This document shows positions 32,837 to 41,392 of a stretch of 64,000 nucleotides of DNA, piece by piece. The position numbers were made by a program, and so were the translations under genes. Each line of letters starts with the position of its first letter. The stretch's first letter is position 1. Below the pieces are notes generated by a model, which made no database searches, was not told the origin of the DNA, and saw only the letters and a program-made list of their open reading frames with translations. The stretch is taken from positions 49,541 to 113,540 of the forward strand of contig NZ_JABXWT010000015.1 of NCBI RefSeq assembly GCF_013377785.1, written 5' to 3'. This DNA comes from Ruegeria haliotis (lineage in GTDB: Bacteria; Pseudomonadota; Alphaproteobacteria; Rhodobacterales; Rhodobacteraceae).

Positions 32837-33438
32837 GGTTTTCCGATTTTTGGTTCTGTACCGGCTTTGATACGGGCAACATTGGCGTTGTGACGCCAGT
32901 AGACCAGCATTGTCAGTATTATCCCCAGAAAGAAGGCCGACCCATCTGTCAGAACAACGATCCACGTCGTGGACAGAGCGGCCGCTGCCAAGGCACCGAC
33001 GGATGAGATCCGCCAGATTGCGGCCGCCGCAAGCCAGGTCAGACAGCAGGCAATCCCGACACGCCAGTCCAGCGCCAGCCAAAGGCCCAGAAATGTTGCG
33101 ACACCCTTGCCGCCCTTGAAGCCCAGCCAGACCGGAAAACAGTGGCCCAGAAACGCAGCCAGTGCGGCGATCTGCGCGGCATCATCCCCGGCAAAGGCAC
33201 GGGCCAGAAGCACGGCTGCCGCCCCTTTGGCGGCATCAAACAGCAAGGTCAGTGCGGCGGCAGCCTTGTTTCCGGTGCGCAATACGTTCGTGGCGCCGAT
33301 ATTGCCCGATCCGATCTGGCGCAAATTGCCCAGCCCCATGATCCGCGCAATAAGCATTCCAAACGGGATCGACCCCATCAGATACCCGAGGGCAGCCCAA
33401 AGGATCAGCTGCGTGGTTGTACTGTCGATCAGGGGCAT
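32833..33438 (-). CDS. plsY: Glycerol-3-phosphate acyltransferase PlsY
   Basis: PlsY acylates glycerol-3-phosphate with acyl-phosphate at the inner membrane, the first step of phospholipid synthesis. The 201-residue protein has about five helices and the three family motifs: GSIPFGMLIARIMG, IGSGNIGATNVLRTGNKAAA and FKGGKGVATFLG. It overlaps pyrC by one base and the following small gene by four. Confidence 0.96.
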   Translation of the reverse strand: MPLIDSTTTQLILWAALGYLMGSIPFGMLIARIMGLGNLRQIGSGNIGATNVLRTGNKAAAALTLLFDAAKGAAAVLLARAFAGDDAAQIAALAAFLGHCFPVWLGFKGGKGVATFLGLWLALDWRVGIACCLTWLAAAAIWRISSVGALAAAALSTTWIVVLTDGSAFFLGIILTMLVYWRHNANVARIKAGTEPKIGKP

Positions 33439-34718
33439 CAGGGTCTCCGGTAGATTTCTTTGCCAGCAACATAGGTTGCGGTGACCTTACCTTGCATCCG
33501 CTGCCCGTCAAACGGCGTGTTTTGTGATTTGGATTTCAGCGTGAACCGATCAAGTACAAAGGGCACATCGGGGTCAAACAACACCAGATCGGCTGGGGCG
33601 CCTTCGGACAGGCGACCACTGTTCAGTCCGAGACGTTTTGCCGGGTTCAACGCCATGGCGCGGAACAGCGTCGGTAGATCCAACTGACCCGAATGATAGA
33701 GCCGCAGCGCCGCCGGGAGCAATGTTTCCAACGCGACCGCGCCCGAGGCGGCCTCTTCGAATGGCAGGCGTTTGCTTTCTTCGTCCTGCGGTGTGTGCAT
33801 TGAGCTGATCGTGTCAATCAACCCGCTGCGTACCGCCTCGATCACGGCTTGCCGATCATCTTCGGACCGCAGGGGCGGCTTGACCTTGAAGAAGGTGCGA
33901 TAGTCGGCCACGTCCAGTTCGTTCAACGTCAGATGATGGATCGAGGTGCCAGCGGTGATATCCAGCCCATTCCCTTTGGCCCGTTCCAGCGCGGGCAGAG
34001 CACGTGCAGTGGTGATCTGATCCGCATGGTACGCCGCCCCCGTCATTTCCAGCAGGGCGATGTCGCGGTCCAGTCCCATGCGCTCGGCCCGTGCGGATAC
34101 GGCGGGAAGGCCGCGCAGTGCGGCGAACTTACCACTGGTTGCGGCGGTCCCGGCGCTGAGTCCCGGCTCCTGCGGGTGGGCGATAACCAAAGCGCCGCAG
34201 GAGCGGGCATAGGTCAAAGCGCGCGAGAAAACCTTGGTGTTGGCGACGACATGGTCACAGTCGGTGAAAGCAACTGCGCCTGCATCCAGCAGAAACCCGA
34301 TCTCGGTCATTTCGCGCCCTTCGCGCCCTTTGGTCAGGGCAGCCATGGGCAATACGTTGACCGGCGCGTCTGCTTGCGCGCGGCGGGTGACGAATTCCAG
34401 TGTTTCAGGTGTGTCGATGGCGGGGCTGGTGTCGGGGCGGGTGATGATGGTGGTCACGCCCCCGGCAGCAGCGGCGAGCCCCGCTGATTTATAGCTTTCC
34501 TTGTGCCGCTCGCCCGGCTCACAAACTTTGACGCCGATATCGACGATACCGGGCGCGAGGCATTTGCCATTGCAGTCGATAACCTGAGCATCCGTTGTCG
34601 GGGCATTCCCGTCGCCGCGCGCCGCGATGCGTCCGCCGACCACGTGCAGCCAACCGATGCTGTCCGTGCCGGTTTCCGGGTCGATCAGGCGGGCATTGGT
34701 GAAAATTGAATTGCTCAT
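33438..34718 (-). CDS. pyrC: Dihydroorotase-like protein PyrC, probably catalytically inactive
   Basis: A 426-residue class I dihydroorotase-fold protein in an operon with pyrB. The amidohydrolase barrel is intact in outline (CLAPGIVDIGVKVCEPGERHKESY, GGVTTIITRPDT, NPAKRLGL, GAPADLVLFDPD). However, the zinc-binding His-x-His after the first strand is replaced by Gly-Val-Lys, the second metal histidine region reads YHADQIT, and the catalytic Asp block (usually TDHAPH) reads SSMHTPQ. Such inactive homologues are known to act as structural partners of aspartate carbamoyltransferase. A true dihydroorotase is therefore expected elsewhere in the genome. Confidence 0.9.
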   Translation of the reverse strand: MSNSIFTNARLIDPETGTDSIGWLHVVGGRIAARGDGNAPTTDAQVIDCNGKCLAPGIVDIGVKVCEPGERHKESYKSAGLAAAAGGVTTIITRPDTSPAIDTPETLEFVTRRAQADAPVNVLPMAALTKGREGREMTEIGFLLDAGAVAFTDCDHVVANTKVFSRALTYARSCGALVIAHPQEPGLSAGTAATSGKFAALRGLPAVSARAERMGLDRDIALLEMTGAAYHADQITTARALPALERAKGNGLDITAGTSIHHLTLNELDVADYRTFFKVKPPLRSEDDRQAVIEAVRSGLIDTISSMHTPQDEESKRLPFEEAASGAVALETLLPAALRLYHSGQLDLPTLFRAMALNPAKRLGLNSGRLSEGAPADLVLFDPDVPFVLDRFTLKSKSQNTPFDGQRMQGKVTATYVAGKEIYRRP

Positions 34719-35101
34719 GGCAATGCCCTTTCAATCGCGGCTTTGGTGGCTGCTGGGTCCGCTTGGTATTTGATCAGGTGTTTGTCGCCGCTTTTGGTGA
34801 CGATCTGGACAAAGCTGCCCATCGTGTTGACCGCAGCGACCTGGTTCAGGGGTATGACACGTGGGCCGGGGCCGGTCAGAGTGGTGTCGCTCATCTCCCA
34901 CTTGGTGGCCAGCTCTTCCGAGGCCAGATACCAGGCGCGGATGCCGATGGCGGCCAGACCTGCTGGCGCGCCGGTCCAGATGTAGGGATTGCTGAGCAGC
35001 CACAGCACGATCATCGCCGCGGCCATGGCTCCGGCGGCCAGCCAAGTGTTTGTGCGGATATAGGCCCCTTTATCCGGCGTGAAGATCACAGGATCAGCCA
35101 T
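34715..35101 (-). CDS. Hypothetical membrane protein in pyr operon (PH-like)
   Basis: A 128-residue protein. Two hydrophobic helices near residues 18-54 (NTWLAAGAMAAAMIVLWLL; IWTGAPAGLAAIGIRAWYL) precede a soluble region (KWEMSDTTLTGPGPRVIPLNQVAAVNTMGSFVQIVT) that looks like a short bacterial PH-type module. It overlaps pyrC by four bases and the preceding gene by sixteen. Function unknown; the fold call is tentative. Confidence 0.75.
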   Translation of the reverse strand: MADPVIFTPDKGAYIRTNTWLAAGAMAAAMIVLWLLSNPYIWTGAPAGLAAIGIRAWYLASEELATKWEMSDTTLTGPGPRVIPLNQVAAVNTMGSFVQIVTKSGDKHLIKYQADPAATKAAIERALP

Positions 35102-35607
35102 AGGGCACCTCCGACAGCCAGAAGGATGACAAGAGCCAGAATGGCGGAGCCAATGCGGTGAGGCTGACCGATCCCTTCAGTGCTACCTTGCGGGGCAGAG
35201 AACGGTTTGGCGCTGTCGGTCTCGATGACTCCGCCGGACCAGCTTGTTGCGTCTTCGGTGTACAGGCCGATCAGGCGGAGTTTCGGGTCCGGGTTCAGCG
35301 TCGCTGCGTGCCCGCCAAAAGCGGCGCTGCGCAAGACCATCACCCAGCCGTCGATGGCCTGAAGCGCGTCGCGATCCAGTTGATCCTCGGAGATACCGCA
35401 GCCTTCATTGAGATAACCGAAAAGTCCCAGATCCTCGAGGTCGGAGACAGGGAAGATATCGATCTGTTCAGGGTCCAACCCGGCAACCCCTAGTAGCTGA
35501 TCGATTGCGCCGGGTTCGCGCAGGAACTTTGCCTCTTCCGGGCGCATGTCCAGTGCAAACAGGCGCACAACGCCGTGCTCGTGAGGGGCGACAGTCAGAT
35601 CGCTCAT
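35086..35607 (-). CDS. Hypothetical tail-anchored protein in pyr operon
   Basis: A 173-residue protein of unknown function. The first 145 residues are soluble and acidic (MSDLTVAPHEHGVVRLFALDM, the LLGVAGLDPEQIDIFPVSDLEDLG block), followed by a single C-terminal helix (IGSAILALVILLAVGGALWLIL) that would anchor it in the inner membrane. It overlaps pyrB by four bases (ATGA) and the next gene by sixteen. No enzyme signature is seen. Confidence 0.78.
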   Translation of the reverse strand: MSDLTVAPHEHGVVRLFALDMRPEEAKFLREPGAIDQLLGVAGLDPEQIDIFPVSDLEDLGLFGYLNEGCGISEDQLDRDALQAIDGWVMVLRSAAFGGHAATLNPDPKLRLIGLYTEDATSWSGGVIETDSAKPFSAPQGSTEGIGQPHRIGSAILALVILLAVGGALWLIL

Positions 35608-36539
35608 GCGGCTTCACCTAGATTGCGGGCCAGCAACTCCATCGCGGCCATACGGACCGCGACACCCATTTCGACCTGTTCCTGGATGACGGAACGGTTG
35701 ATGTCGTCGGCCAGAACGCCGTCGATTTCAACGCCTCTGTTCATCGGGCCGGGGTGCATGACGATGGCATCGGGCTTGGCCAGCGCCAGCTTGGCGGCGT
35801 CCAGTCCGTAACGATGATAGTATTCCCGCTCGGACGGGATAAAGCCGCCATCCATCCGCTCTTTCTGAAGGCGCAGCATCATCACGACGTCGACGTCCTT
35901 AAGGCCCTCGTTCATGTCGTCGTAAATCTCGGCACCGAATTCCGAAAACTGTGAGGGCACCAGTGTCGGTGGGCCGATCAGGCGGATGCGGTTTTCCATC
36001 TTGCCCAGCAGGATCAGATTGGACCGGGCCACTCGGGAATGTGCAACGTCGCCGCAGATGGCGATGTTCAGACGATGCAGCCGCCCTTTGGCGCGACGAA
36101 TGGTCAGCGCGTCCAGCAGGGCCTGCGTCGGGTGTTCATGCCGCCCGTCACCTGCGTTCAGCACGGCGCAATTTACCTTTTGTGCCAGAAGATCGACTGC
36201 GCCAGAGTGAGGGTGGCGCACCACCAGCAAATCGGGATGCATCGCGTTCAGCGTCATCGCCGTGTCGATCAGCGTCTCGCCCTTTTTGATCGAACTGGCC
36301 TGCATCGCCATGTTCATCACATCGGCGCCCAGCCGTTTGCCGGCTATCTCGAAGCTGGCCTGCGTGCGGGTCGAGTTTTCAAAAAACATGTTGATCTGGG
36401 TCAGCCCGGCCAGAACGTCCGAGTGTTTGGCCGATTGCCGGTTCAGATCGACGTATTTTTCGGCCAGATCCAGAATGGCGGTGATATCGGATTGCGACAG
36501 ATGCTCAATGCCAAGAAGGTGACGATGGGCGAAACGCAT
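35604..36539 (-). CDS. pyrB: Aspartate carbamoyltransferase catalytic subunit
   Basis: PyrB joins carbamoyl phosphate and aspartate in pyrimidine synthesis. The 311-residue protein has the carbamoyl-phosphate site FFENSTRTQASFEIAGKRLG, SSIKKGETL, VVRHPHSGA, HEHPTQALLDALTI, the aspartate loop LRLQKERMDGGFIPSEREYY, and MHPGPMNRGVEID. All key catalytic residues are present. The start at 36539 follows CAGGAG. No pyrI-type regulatory chain is seen; the degenerate PyrC downstream is the likely structural partner. Confidence 0.96.
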   Translation of the reverse strand: MRFAHRHLLGIEHLSQSDITAILDLAEKYVDLNRQSAKHSDVLAGLTQINMFFENSTRTQASFEIAGKRLGADVMNMAMQASSIKKGETLIDTAMTLNAMHPDLLVVRHPHSGAVDLLAQKVNCAVLNAGDGRHEHPTQALLDALTIRRAKGRLHRLNIAICGDVAHSRVARSNLILLGKMENRIRLIGPPTLVPSQFSEFGAEIYDDMNEGLKDVDVVMMLRLQKERMDGGFIPSEREYYHRYGLDAAKLALAKPDAIVMHPGPMNRGVEIDGVLADDINRSVIQEQVEMGVAVRMAAMELLARNLGEAA

Positions 36540-36599
36540 GGGGCGGGCTCCTGTCTGACAGTCGCGCCGGTTATAAGTTCGCAAACGCGGCGGGGCAAC

Positions 36600-37217
36600 C
36601 TACGGTTCTTCGCCTTGGGGCAGTTTCTCGCACCCGCCATCCGGCAGGCACTGCTCGCCGGGTTTGCACCATTTACCGTACCCGCAGTCGATGGCCTTGA
36701 TCGGCACACACCCCTGATGTTGCGAACACTTAAAGCCAGTGCGGCACTGCGAGTCGGTTTCTTCACATAGAAACCATCCGGGGCGAGAGCACCCACCGCC
36801 GGGCAGGCACGATGATCCGGGCGCACAGGTCAGCCCGCTTTCGCATTTTGTCGGGGGGCTGGGGTCAAATTCCGGCGTAGTCCGCTCGCATTCGCCGCGC
36901 GCGTTGCAGAAACTGCCGCCCGGGCAATCCAGGCGCGACGTGCATTTGTTCGCACCGATGGGCGCACAGCGGGTTCCACCTGCCACGCAACGCTCAAACG
37001 GGCCGCAGGACCGACCGCCACCGCAATAGGTGCCGCCGGGTCTGATGCAGTGGCCGTCAAAGCTGCACCTTTGTCCTGCCGAACAGCACCCGCTGCCGCA
37101 CTGGAATTGACCTGCCCGGCATTGGCCGTGCTTGTCATGGAAGGTTGCCGCTGCAGGTCCGCCGCTGGTCGTGGCGAACAGCAATCCAATCAGAAGATAT
37201 CGTAAGACGAACAGCAT
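36600..37217 (-). CDS. Secreted cysteine-rich protein
   Basis: A 205-residue protein with a signal peptide (MLFVLRYLLIGLLFATTSGG) followed by about 180 residues that contain 26 cysteines, mostly spaced five to eight residues apart with Gly/Pro between (GQFQCGSGCCSAGQRC, YCGGGRSCGPFERC, CPGGSFCNARGEC, CAPGSSCLPGGGC, CKPGEQCLPDGGC). The pattern resembles tandem granulin- or EGF-like knots. No enzyme motif is present. Two other in-frame ATGs (37229, 37256) are possible starts. It is divergent from the UDG gene. Confidence 0.8.
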   Translation of the reverse strand: MLFVLRYLLIGLLFATTSGGPAAATFHDKHGQCRAGQFQCGSGCCSAGQRCSFDGHCIRPGGTYCGGGRSCGPFERCVAGGTRCAPIGANKCTSRLDCPGGSFCNARGECERTTPEFDPSPPTKCESGLTCAPGSSCLPGGGCSRPGWFLCEETDSQCRTGFKCSQHQGCVPIKAIDCGYGKWCKPGEQCLPDGGCEKLPQGEEP

Positions 37218-37302
37218 GACAGCATCCATGGTCGGTGCGACCGAGCGCCATGGCAAGGTCTATTCGCTTTCCCTCAGTCAAAAGGTGGTTAGATTGAGAG
37301 GT

Positions 37303-38067
37303 ATGGAATCGGCTTTGGATTATCATACGGCGCGGGCCCTGCTGGAATGGCAGGTCGAACTGGGCGTGACCGACGCGATCGGCGATGTCCCGGTGGATCG
37401 CTACGCGCTGCCGGATACGACCCCCAAGACGAAGAAACCCGCGCAGGCGCAAAGCGCACCCGTTAAACCAGTGCAGGTTGACCCAATAGCTGCCGCAGAA
37501 CAGGCGGCTAGAGGCGCCAAGTCACTGGAGCAGTTGCGGGCGGTGATGGAGGCGTTCGAGCATTGCGAGTTAAAACGTGGTGCGCGGCAGTTGGTCTTTG
37601 CGGATGGCACGCCGGGTTCGCGGGTGATGATCATTGGCGAGGCGCCGGGGCGGGATGAAGACCGCGAGGGCAAACCCTTTGTAGGTCGCGCCGGGCAGCT
37701 TCTGGACCGGATGCTGGCTGCGATTGATCTGAACCGAACCGAGAACGTCTATATTACCAATGTCTTGCCATGGCGACCGCCGCAGAACCGTGACCCCAAG
37801 CCCGAAGAAATCGGCATGATGAAGCCGTTTCTGGAACGGCATGTGGCATTAGCCAAGCCAGAGGTGCTGGTGGTGATGGGCAATATCAGTTGTCAGGCGG
37901 TATTGGGTAAACGTGGCATCACGCGGTTGCGCGGGCAGTGGGATCAGGCGTTGGACTTGCCGGTTATCCCGATGTTCCATCCTGCTTATCTGCTACGCCA
38001 GCCTCAGATGAAACGACAGGCATGGTCTGACCTGTTGGAACTCAGGGCGCGTCTGGAGAGTGTGTGA
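37303..38067 (+). CDS. Uracil-DNA glycosylase, family 4-like, without Fe-S cysteines
   Basis: A 254-residue glycosylase that removes uracil from DNA. The active-site motif GEAPGRDEDREGKPFVGRAGQLLDRML, the TNVLPWRPPQNRDP block and the HPAYLLR motif place it with family 4 and related enzymes. Those normally hold a 4Fe-4S cluster through four cysteines; here only two Cys occur in the whole protein (EHC and ISC), so the cluster seems absent. An N-terminal 75-residue Ala/Pro/Lys-rich linker is usual in alphaproteobacteria. The stop overlaps the phosphoesterase start (TGATG). Confidence 0.88.
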   Translation: MESALDYHTARALLEWQVELGVTDAIGDVPVDRYALPDTTPKTKKPAQAQSAPVKPVQVDPIAAAEQAARGAKSLEQLRAVMEAFEHCELKRGARQLVFADGTPGSRVMIIGEAPGRDEDREGKPFVGRAGQLLDRMLAAIDLNRTENVYITNVLPWRPPQNRDPKPEEIGMMKPFLERHVALAKPEVLVVMGNISCQAVLGKRGITRLRGQWDQALDLPVIPMFHPAYLLRQPQMKRQAWSDLLELRARLESV

Positions 38068-38666
38068 TGAATATCCTGGCTTTCTCTGATCTTCACATGG
38101 CGCGCAACCGGGCTGCGGATTTGGTTGCCGCAAGTGCCGACGCGGATCTGGTGATCGGGGCCGGGGACTACTGCAACATGCGGCAAGGGTTGGATGACGC
38201 GATGCAAATGCTGTCAGGCATCTCTGCGCCGTTGGTATTGGTGCCCGGCAACGCCGAAAGCGCCGGAGAGCTGACGGACGCCGCGCCTGAAGGTGTACAC
38301 ATTCTACACGGGGCGGGCATGACCGTGGATGGCGTGCGCCTGTTCGGCCTTGGATATGGTGTTCCTGCCACGCCGTTTGGCGAGTGGTCCTGCGACCTGA
38401 CCGAGGCGGAAGCCGCCGAGATGCTGGATCGCTGTGACGACACAGATATCCTGATCGTGCATTCCCCGCCGAAAGGGTATGGCGATACGACCTCACAAGG
38501 TGTGTCCGTGGGGTCAGTGGCGGTGCGGGATGCAGTCGAACGGGTACAGCCGGGATTCGCCTTTTGCGGCCACATTCACGACAGCTGGGGCTATCGCGGC
38601 ACAATCGGGCGCACGCAAATCGCCAATCTGGGGCCGAGGCCAAACTGGTTCGAGGTCGCCCAATGA
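38067..38666 (+). CDS. Metallophosphoesterase
   Basis: A 199-residue calcineurin-like phosphoesterase. The metal-binding blocks appear in order: FSDLHMARN, IGAGDYCN, VPGNAES, LIVHSPPKGYGD and CGHIHDSWG. The GNAE motif in place of GNHE is common in small members. It might act on nucleotides or phosphodiesters. The ATG overlaps the UDG stop by one base, and the LysE gene start overlaps its own stop (ATGA), so it belongs to a four-gene run. Confidence 0.87.
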   Translation: MNILAFSDLHMARNRAADLVAASADADLVIGAGDYCNMRQGLDDAMQMLSGISAPLVLVPGNAESAGELTDAAPEGVHILHGAGMTVDGVRLFGLGYGVPATPFGEWSCDLTEAEAAEMLDRCDDTDILIVHSPPKGYGDTTSQGVSVGSVAVRDAVERVQPGFAFCGHIHDSWGYRGTIGRTQIANLGPRPNWFEVAQ

Positions 38667-39283
38667 TAGAGACGGTAACGTTGCTGGCTTTTGTGCCCGC
38701 CGCTTTAGCCCTGAACTTCACACCCGGGGCGGACATGATGTTCTGTTTCGGGCAAGGGTTGAGGTCCGGGGCGAAACCCGCGCTTCTGGCCAGCGCGGGG
38801 GTGTCGGTCGGATTGCTCGTCCATGTTTTGTTGGCTGGTCTGGGGCTAGGGGCGGTGGTCGCCACCATACCTTGGGTGTTCGATGTCATCCGCTGGTTGG
38901 GTGTTGTCTACCTGCTGTATCTCGCTTGGGGTACCATTCGAAACGGGGCTGTGTCGGCTGAAGGGCCGGGCAAATCCACACGGTTTGCTTTTCGGGACGG
39001 GTTGATTGTGAACCTGACCAATCCAAAAGTCATTTTGTTCGTGCTGGCCTTTATTCCGCAATTTGTTGACCCGACCTCAGGCTCAATTCTGATCCAGTTT
39101 CTGACTTTCGGATTGATTCTTGCGGTGGGCAGTATTGTGGTGAACGGCTTGGTCGGCATCTTTGCCGGTGGCGCAGGCCGGGTTCTGATCTCGAACCCGC
39201 GTGCCTCACGTATCATGGGCTGGGTCACCGGGGGCATTTTCACTGCTCTCGCGATTCGGCTTGCCATCATGGAAAGGGCCTGA
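38663..39283 (+). CDS. LysE family translocator
   Basis: A 206-residue exporter of the LysE/RhtB family, which pumps out amino acids or related compounds. It has about six helices, with the N-terminal PAALALNFTPGADMMFCFGQGLRSGAKPAL signature and the central FRDGLIVNLTNPKVILFVLAFIPQFVDP block. Substrate not predictable. The start at 38663 overlaps the phosphoesterase stop by four bases; moaB follows six bases after the stop. Confidence 0.9.
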   Translation: MIETVTLLAFVPAALALNFTPGADMMFCFGQGLRSGAKPALLASAGVSVGLLVHVLLAGLGLGAVVATIPWVFDVIRWLGVVYLLYLAWGTIRNGAVSAEGPGKSTRFAFRDGLIVNLTNPKVILFVLAFIPQFVDPTSGSILIQFLTFGLILAVGSIVVNGLVGIFAGGAGRVLISNPRASRIMGWVTGGIFTALAIRLAIMERA

Positions 39284-39289
39284 CGCCAC

Positions 39290-39832
39290 ATGTCGCGTAT
39301 TGACGAAACCATGGACTTCATTCCGGTCCGCATTGCCGTTTTGACCGTGTCAGATACGCGCTCGCCGGATCAGGACCGCTCGGGTCAAACACTGGTGGAT
39401 CGCATTGAACGGGCAGGTCACTCGGTTGCGGGTCGCAAGATCATTCGCGATGAGCGCGCCGAGATCGCCGATCAACTGCGCATCTGGATTGCGGACCCGG
39501 AGATCGACGTTGTGATCTCGACCGGCGGTACCGGGCTGACAGGGCGCGATGTGACGGTCGAAGCCCACCGCGACGTCTATGAAAAGGAAATCGAGGCGTT
39601 TGGAACTGTTTTCACCATTGTGTCCATGGAAAAGATCGGCACCTCGGCGGTGCAATCGCGTGCGACGGGCGGCGTGGCGGGTGGCACCTATCTGTTTGCA
39701 CTGCCCGGCAGCCCCGGCGCGTGCAAGGACGCCTGGGACGGTATTTTGGAAAAACAGTTCGATTACCGTCATCGTCCCTGCAATTTCGTGGAAATAATGC
39801 CCAGATTGGACGAACATCTGCGACGGAAGTAG
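39290..39832 (+). CDS. moaB: Molybdenum cofactor biosynthesis protein B (MoaB/MogA family)
   Basis: A 180-residue MoCF-fold protein that likely adenylates molybdopterin or supports that step. Typical blocks are RIAVLTVSDTRSPDQDRSGQTLVDRI, ISTGGTGLTGRDVTVEAH and the FALPGSPGACKDAWDGIL end. It is the last gene of the UDG-phosphoesterase-LysE-moaB run. Other steps of the pathway are coded by moaD/moaE near 4.2 kb and mobA/mobB/moeA near 57-60 kb. Confidence 0.93.
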   Translation: MSRIDETMDFIPVRIAVLTVSDTRSPDQDRSGQTLVDRIERAGHSVAGRKIIRDERAEIADQLRIWIADPEIDVVISTGGTGLTGRDVTVEAHRDVYEKEIEAFGTVFTIVSMEKIGTSAVQSRATGGVAGGTYLFALPGSPGACKDAWDGILEKQFDYRHRPCNFVEIMPRLDEHLRRK

Positions 39833-39938
39833 ACTGGTCGTACGTTCAATATCTCATAACCGCTTTGTGGCTTGGCATATTTCACACGCCAGCTACATTT
39901 TGCGGAAGGCAGCCTATTGCAACCAGAGTGAGTGATTA

Positions 39939-41387
39939 ATGCGATTCTTACGGCAGAGTCTTGTCGGTGTTTTTCTGGCGTCCCTGACGCTGGCTCTGTT
40001 ATTTGTCGCCGCGCAAATGATCGTTGGCGCGGTGCAGGACGTGTTGAAACGCGAAAATGCGGCGCCGCAAGCGCGGGAGAGGATATTCGCGGTTACGGTC
40101 AGACCTGCGGAATTGGAAACGGTTACGCCTTATCTGGAAGCCTTTGGCGAGGTGCAAAGCCGTCGTCGTCTGGAACTGCGCGCCGCACTTGGTGGGCGTG
40201 TGTTGTCTTTGGCCGATGATTTTGAGGATGGTGGCACGGTTTATGCCGGTGAAATGCTGGTCGAGCTTGATCCGGCAGATGCTCAGTCCGCACTGGATCG
40301 CGCCAAGTCCGATCTTTTGGACGCGCAGTTCGAAGAGCGTGACGCAGAACGCTCGTTGCTGCTGGCGCAGGATGAATTGAAATCCGCCGAGGCGCAGGCC
40401 GAATTGCGCGAGCGGGCCCTGCAGAGGCAGCGCGATCTTGAGTCCCGCGGCGTCGGCGCCACAGCAAGTGTGGAAGAGGCGGAATTGGCAGCCGCGTCCG
40501 CTCAGCAATCGGTACTTACCCGCAGGATTGCGCTGGCTCAGGCCGAATCTCGGGTTGATCAGGCGACAACCTTGTTTGCCCGGGTACGTATTGCGCTGGA
40601 AGCGGCCGAGCGGGATCTGGATGACATGACCATCCGCGCTGGCTTTGGTGGCACACTGACCGATGTGACGCTGGTCGAAGGACGGTTGGTTGCCGCCAAT
40701 GAAAAGCTGGCGGAGCTGGTTGATCCCAATGCGTTGGAAGTGGCGTTCCGGATTTCGACCGCGCAGTATGTCCGGCTTTTGGATCAGGACGGCGCGCTGA
40801 TCAACGGGCCTGTGACAATATCGCTGGAGGTCACGGGCGCTGATCTGACGGCCACTGGTCGTATCAGCCGAGACAGCGGTTCGGCCGGTGCGGGGCAGAC
40901 CGGGAGGTTGATTTACGCCCGTCTGGACAATGCGCCGGGGTTCAAACCGGGTGATTTCGTAACGGTCACAGTTCAGGAACAACCGTTGGAGGCTGTTGTG
41001 CGCCTGCCATCCTCGGTGTTGGACGCATCGGGAACGGTTCTTGTTCTGGGCGCGGACGACAGGCTTGAAACACTGCCCGTGCTATTGATCCGCCGTCAGG
41101 GCGACGAAGTCCTGATACGTGGTGAGGGGTTGGAAGGGCGTGAGGTTGTGATTGGTCGCACGCCGCTGCTGGGTTCGGGCGTGCGAGTGCGCCCTGTACG
41201 CGTTGAAGCCAGCGCAGAACCCGATATGGTTGAACTGAGCGACGCGAAGCGGGCGCAGTTGATGGCTCAGGTCGAGGCATCCGAAGGGGTGTCGAAGGAC
41301 GTGAAATCGCAGATGCTGGGCCAGCTTGAAGAGGCGAGAGTGCCCGCATCTCTGGTGCGGCGCATTGAAAACCGGGCAGGGGGCTAA
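39939..41387 (+). CDS. RND efflux periplasmic adaptor subunit
   Basis: A 482-residue membrane-fusion protein with an N-terminal membrane anchor (LVGVFLASLTLALLFVAAQMIVG). It has a lipoyl-like half site (LRAALGGRVLSLADDFEDGGTVYAGEMLVELDP), a long alpha-helical hairpin rich in Ala/Glu/Arg/Gln, the second half site (MTIRAGFGGTLTDVTLVEGRLVAANEKLAELVD) and a beta-barrel. The C-terminal 60 residues form an additional charged helix. It precedes the RND pump gene by five bases and so supplies its partner. Substrate unknown. Confidence 0.92.
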   Translation: MRFLRQSLVGVFLASLTLALLFVAAQMIVGAVQDVLKRENAAPQARERIFAVTVRPAELETVTPYLEAFGEVQSRRRLELRAALGGRVLSLADDFEDGGTVYAGEMLVELDPADAQSALDRAKSDLLDAQFEERDAERSLLLAQDELKSAEAQAELRERALQRQRDLESRGVGATASVEEAELAAASAQQSVLTRRIALAQAESRVDQATTLFARVRIALEAAERDLDDMTIRAGFGGTLTDVTLVEGRLVAANEKLAELVDPNALEVAFRISTAQYVRLLDQDGALINGPVTISLEVTGADLTATGRISRDSGSAGAGQTGRLIYARLDNAPGFKPGDFVTVTVQEQPLEAVVRLPSSVLDASGTVLVLGADDRLETLPVLLIRRQGDEVLIRGEGLEGREVVIGRTPLLGSGVRVRPVRVEASAEPDMVELSDAKRAQLMAQVEASEGVSKDVKSQMLGQLEEARVPASLVRRIENRAGG

Positions 41388-41392
41388 GCGCC

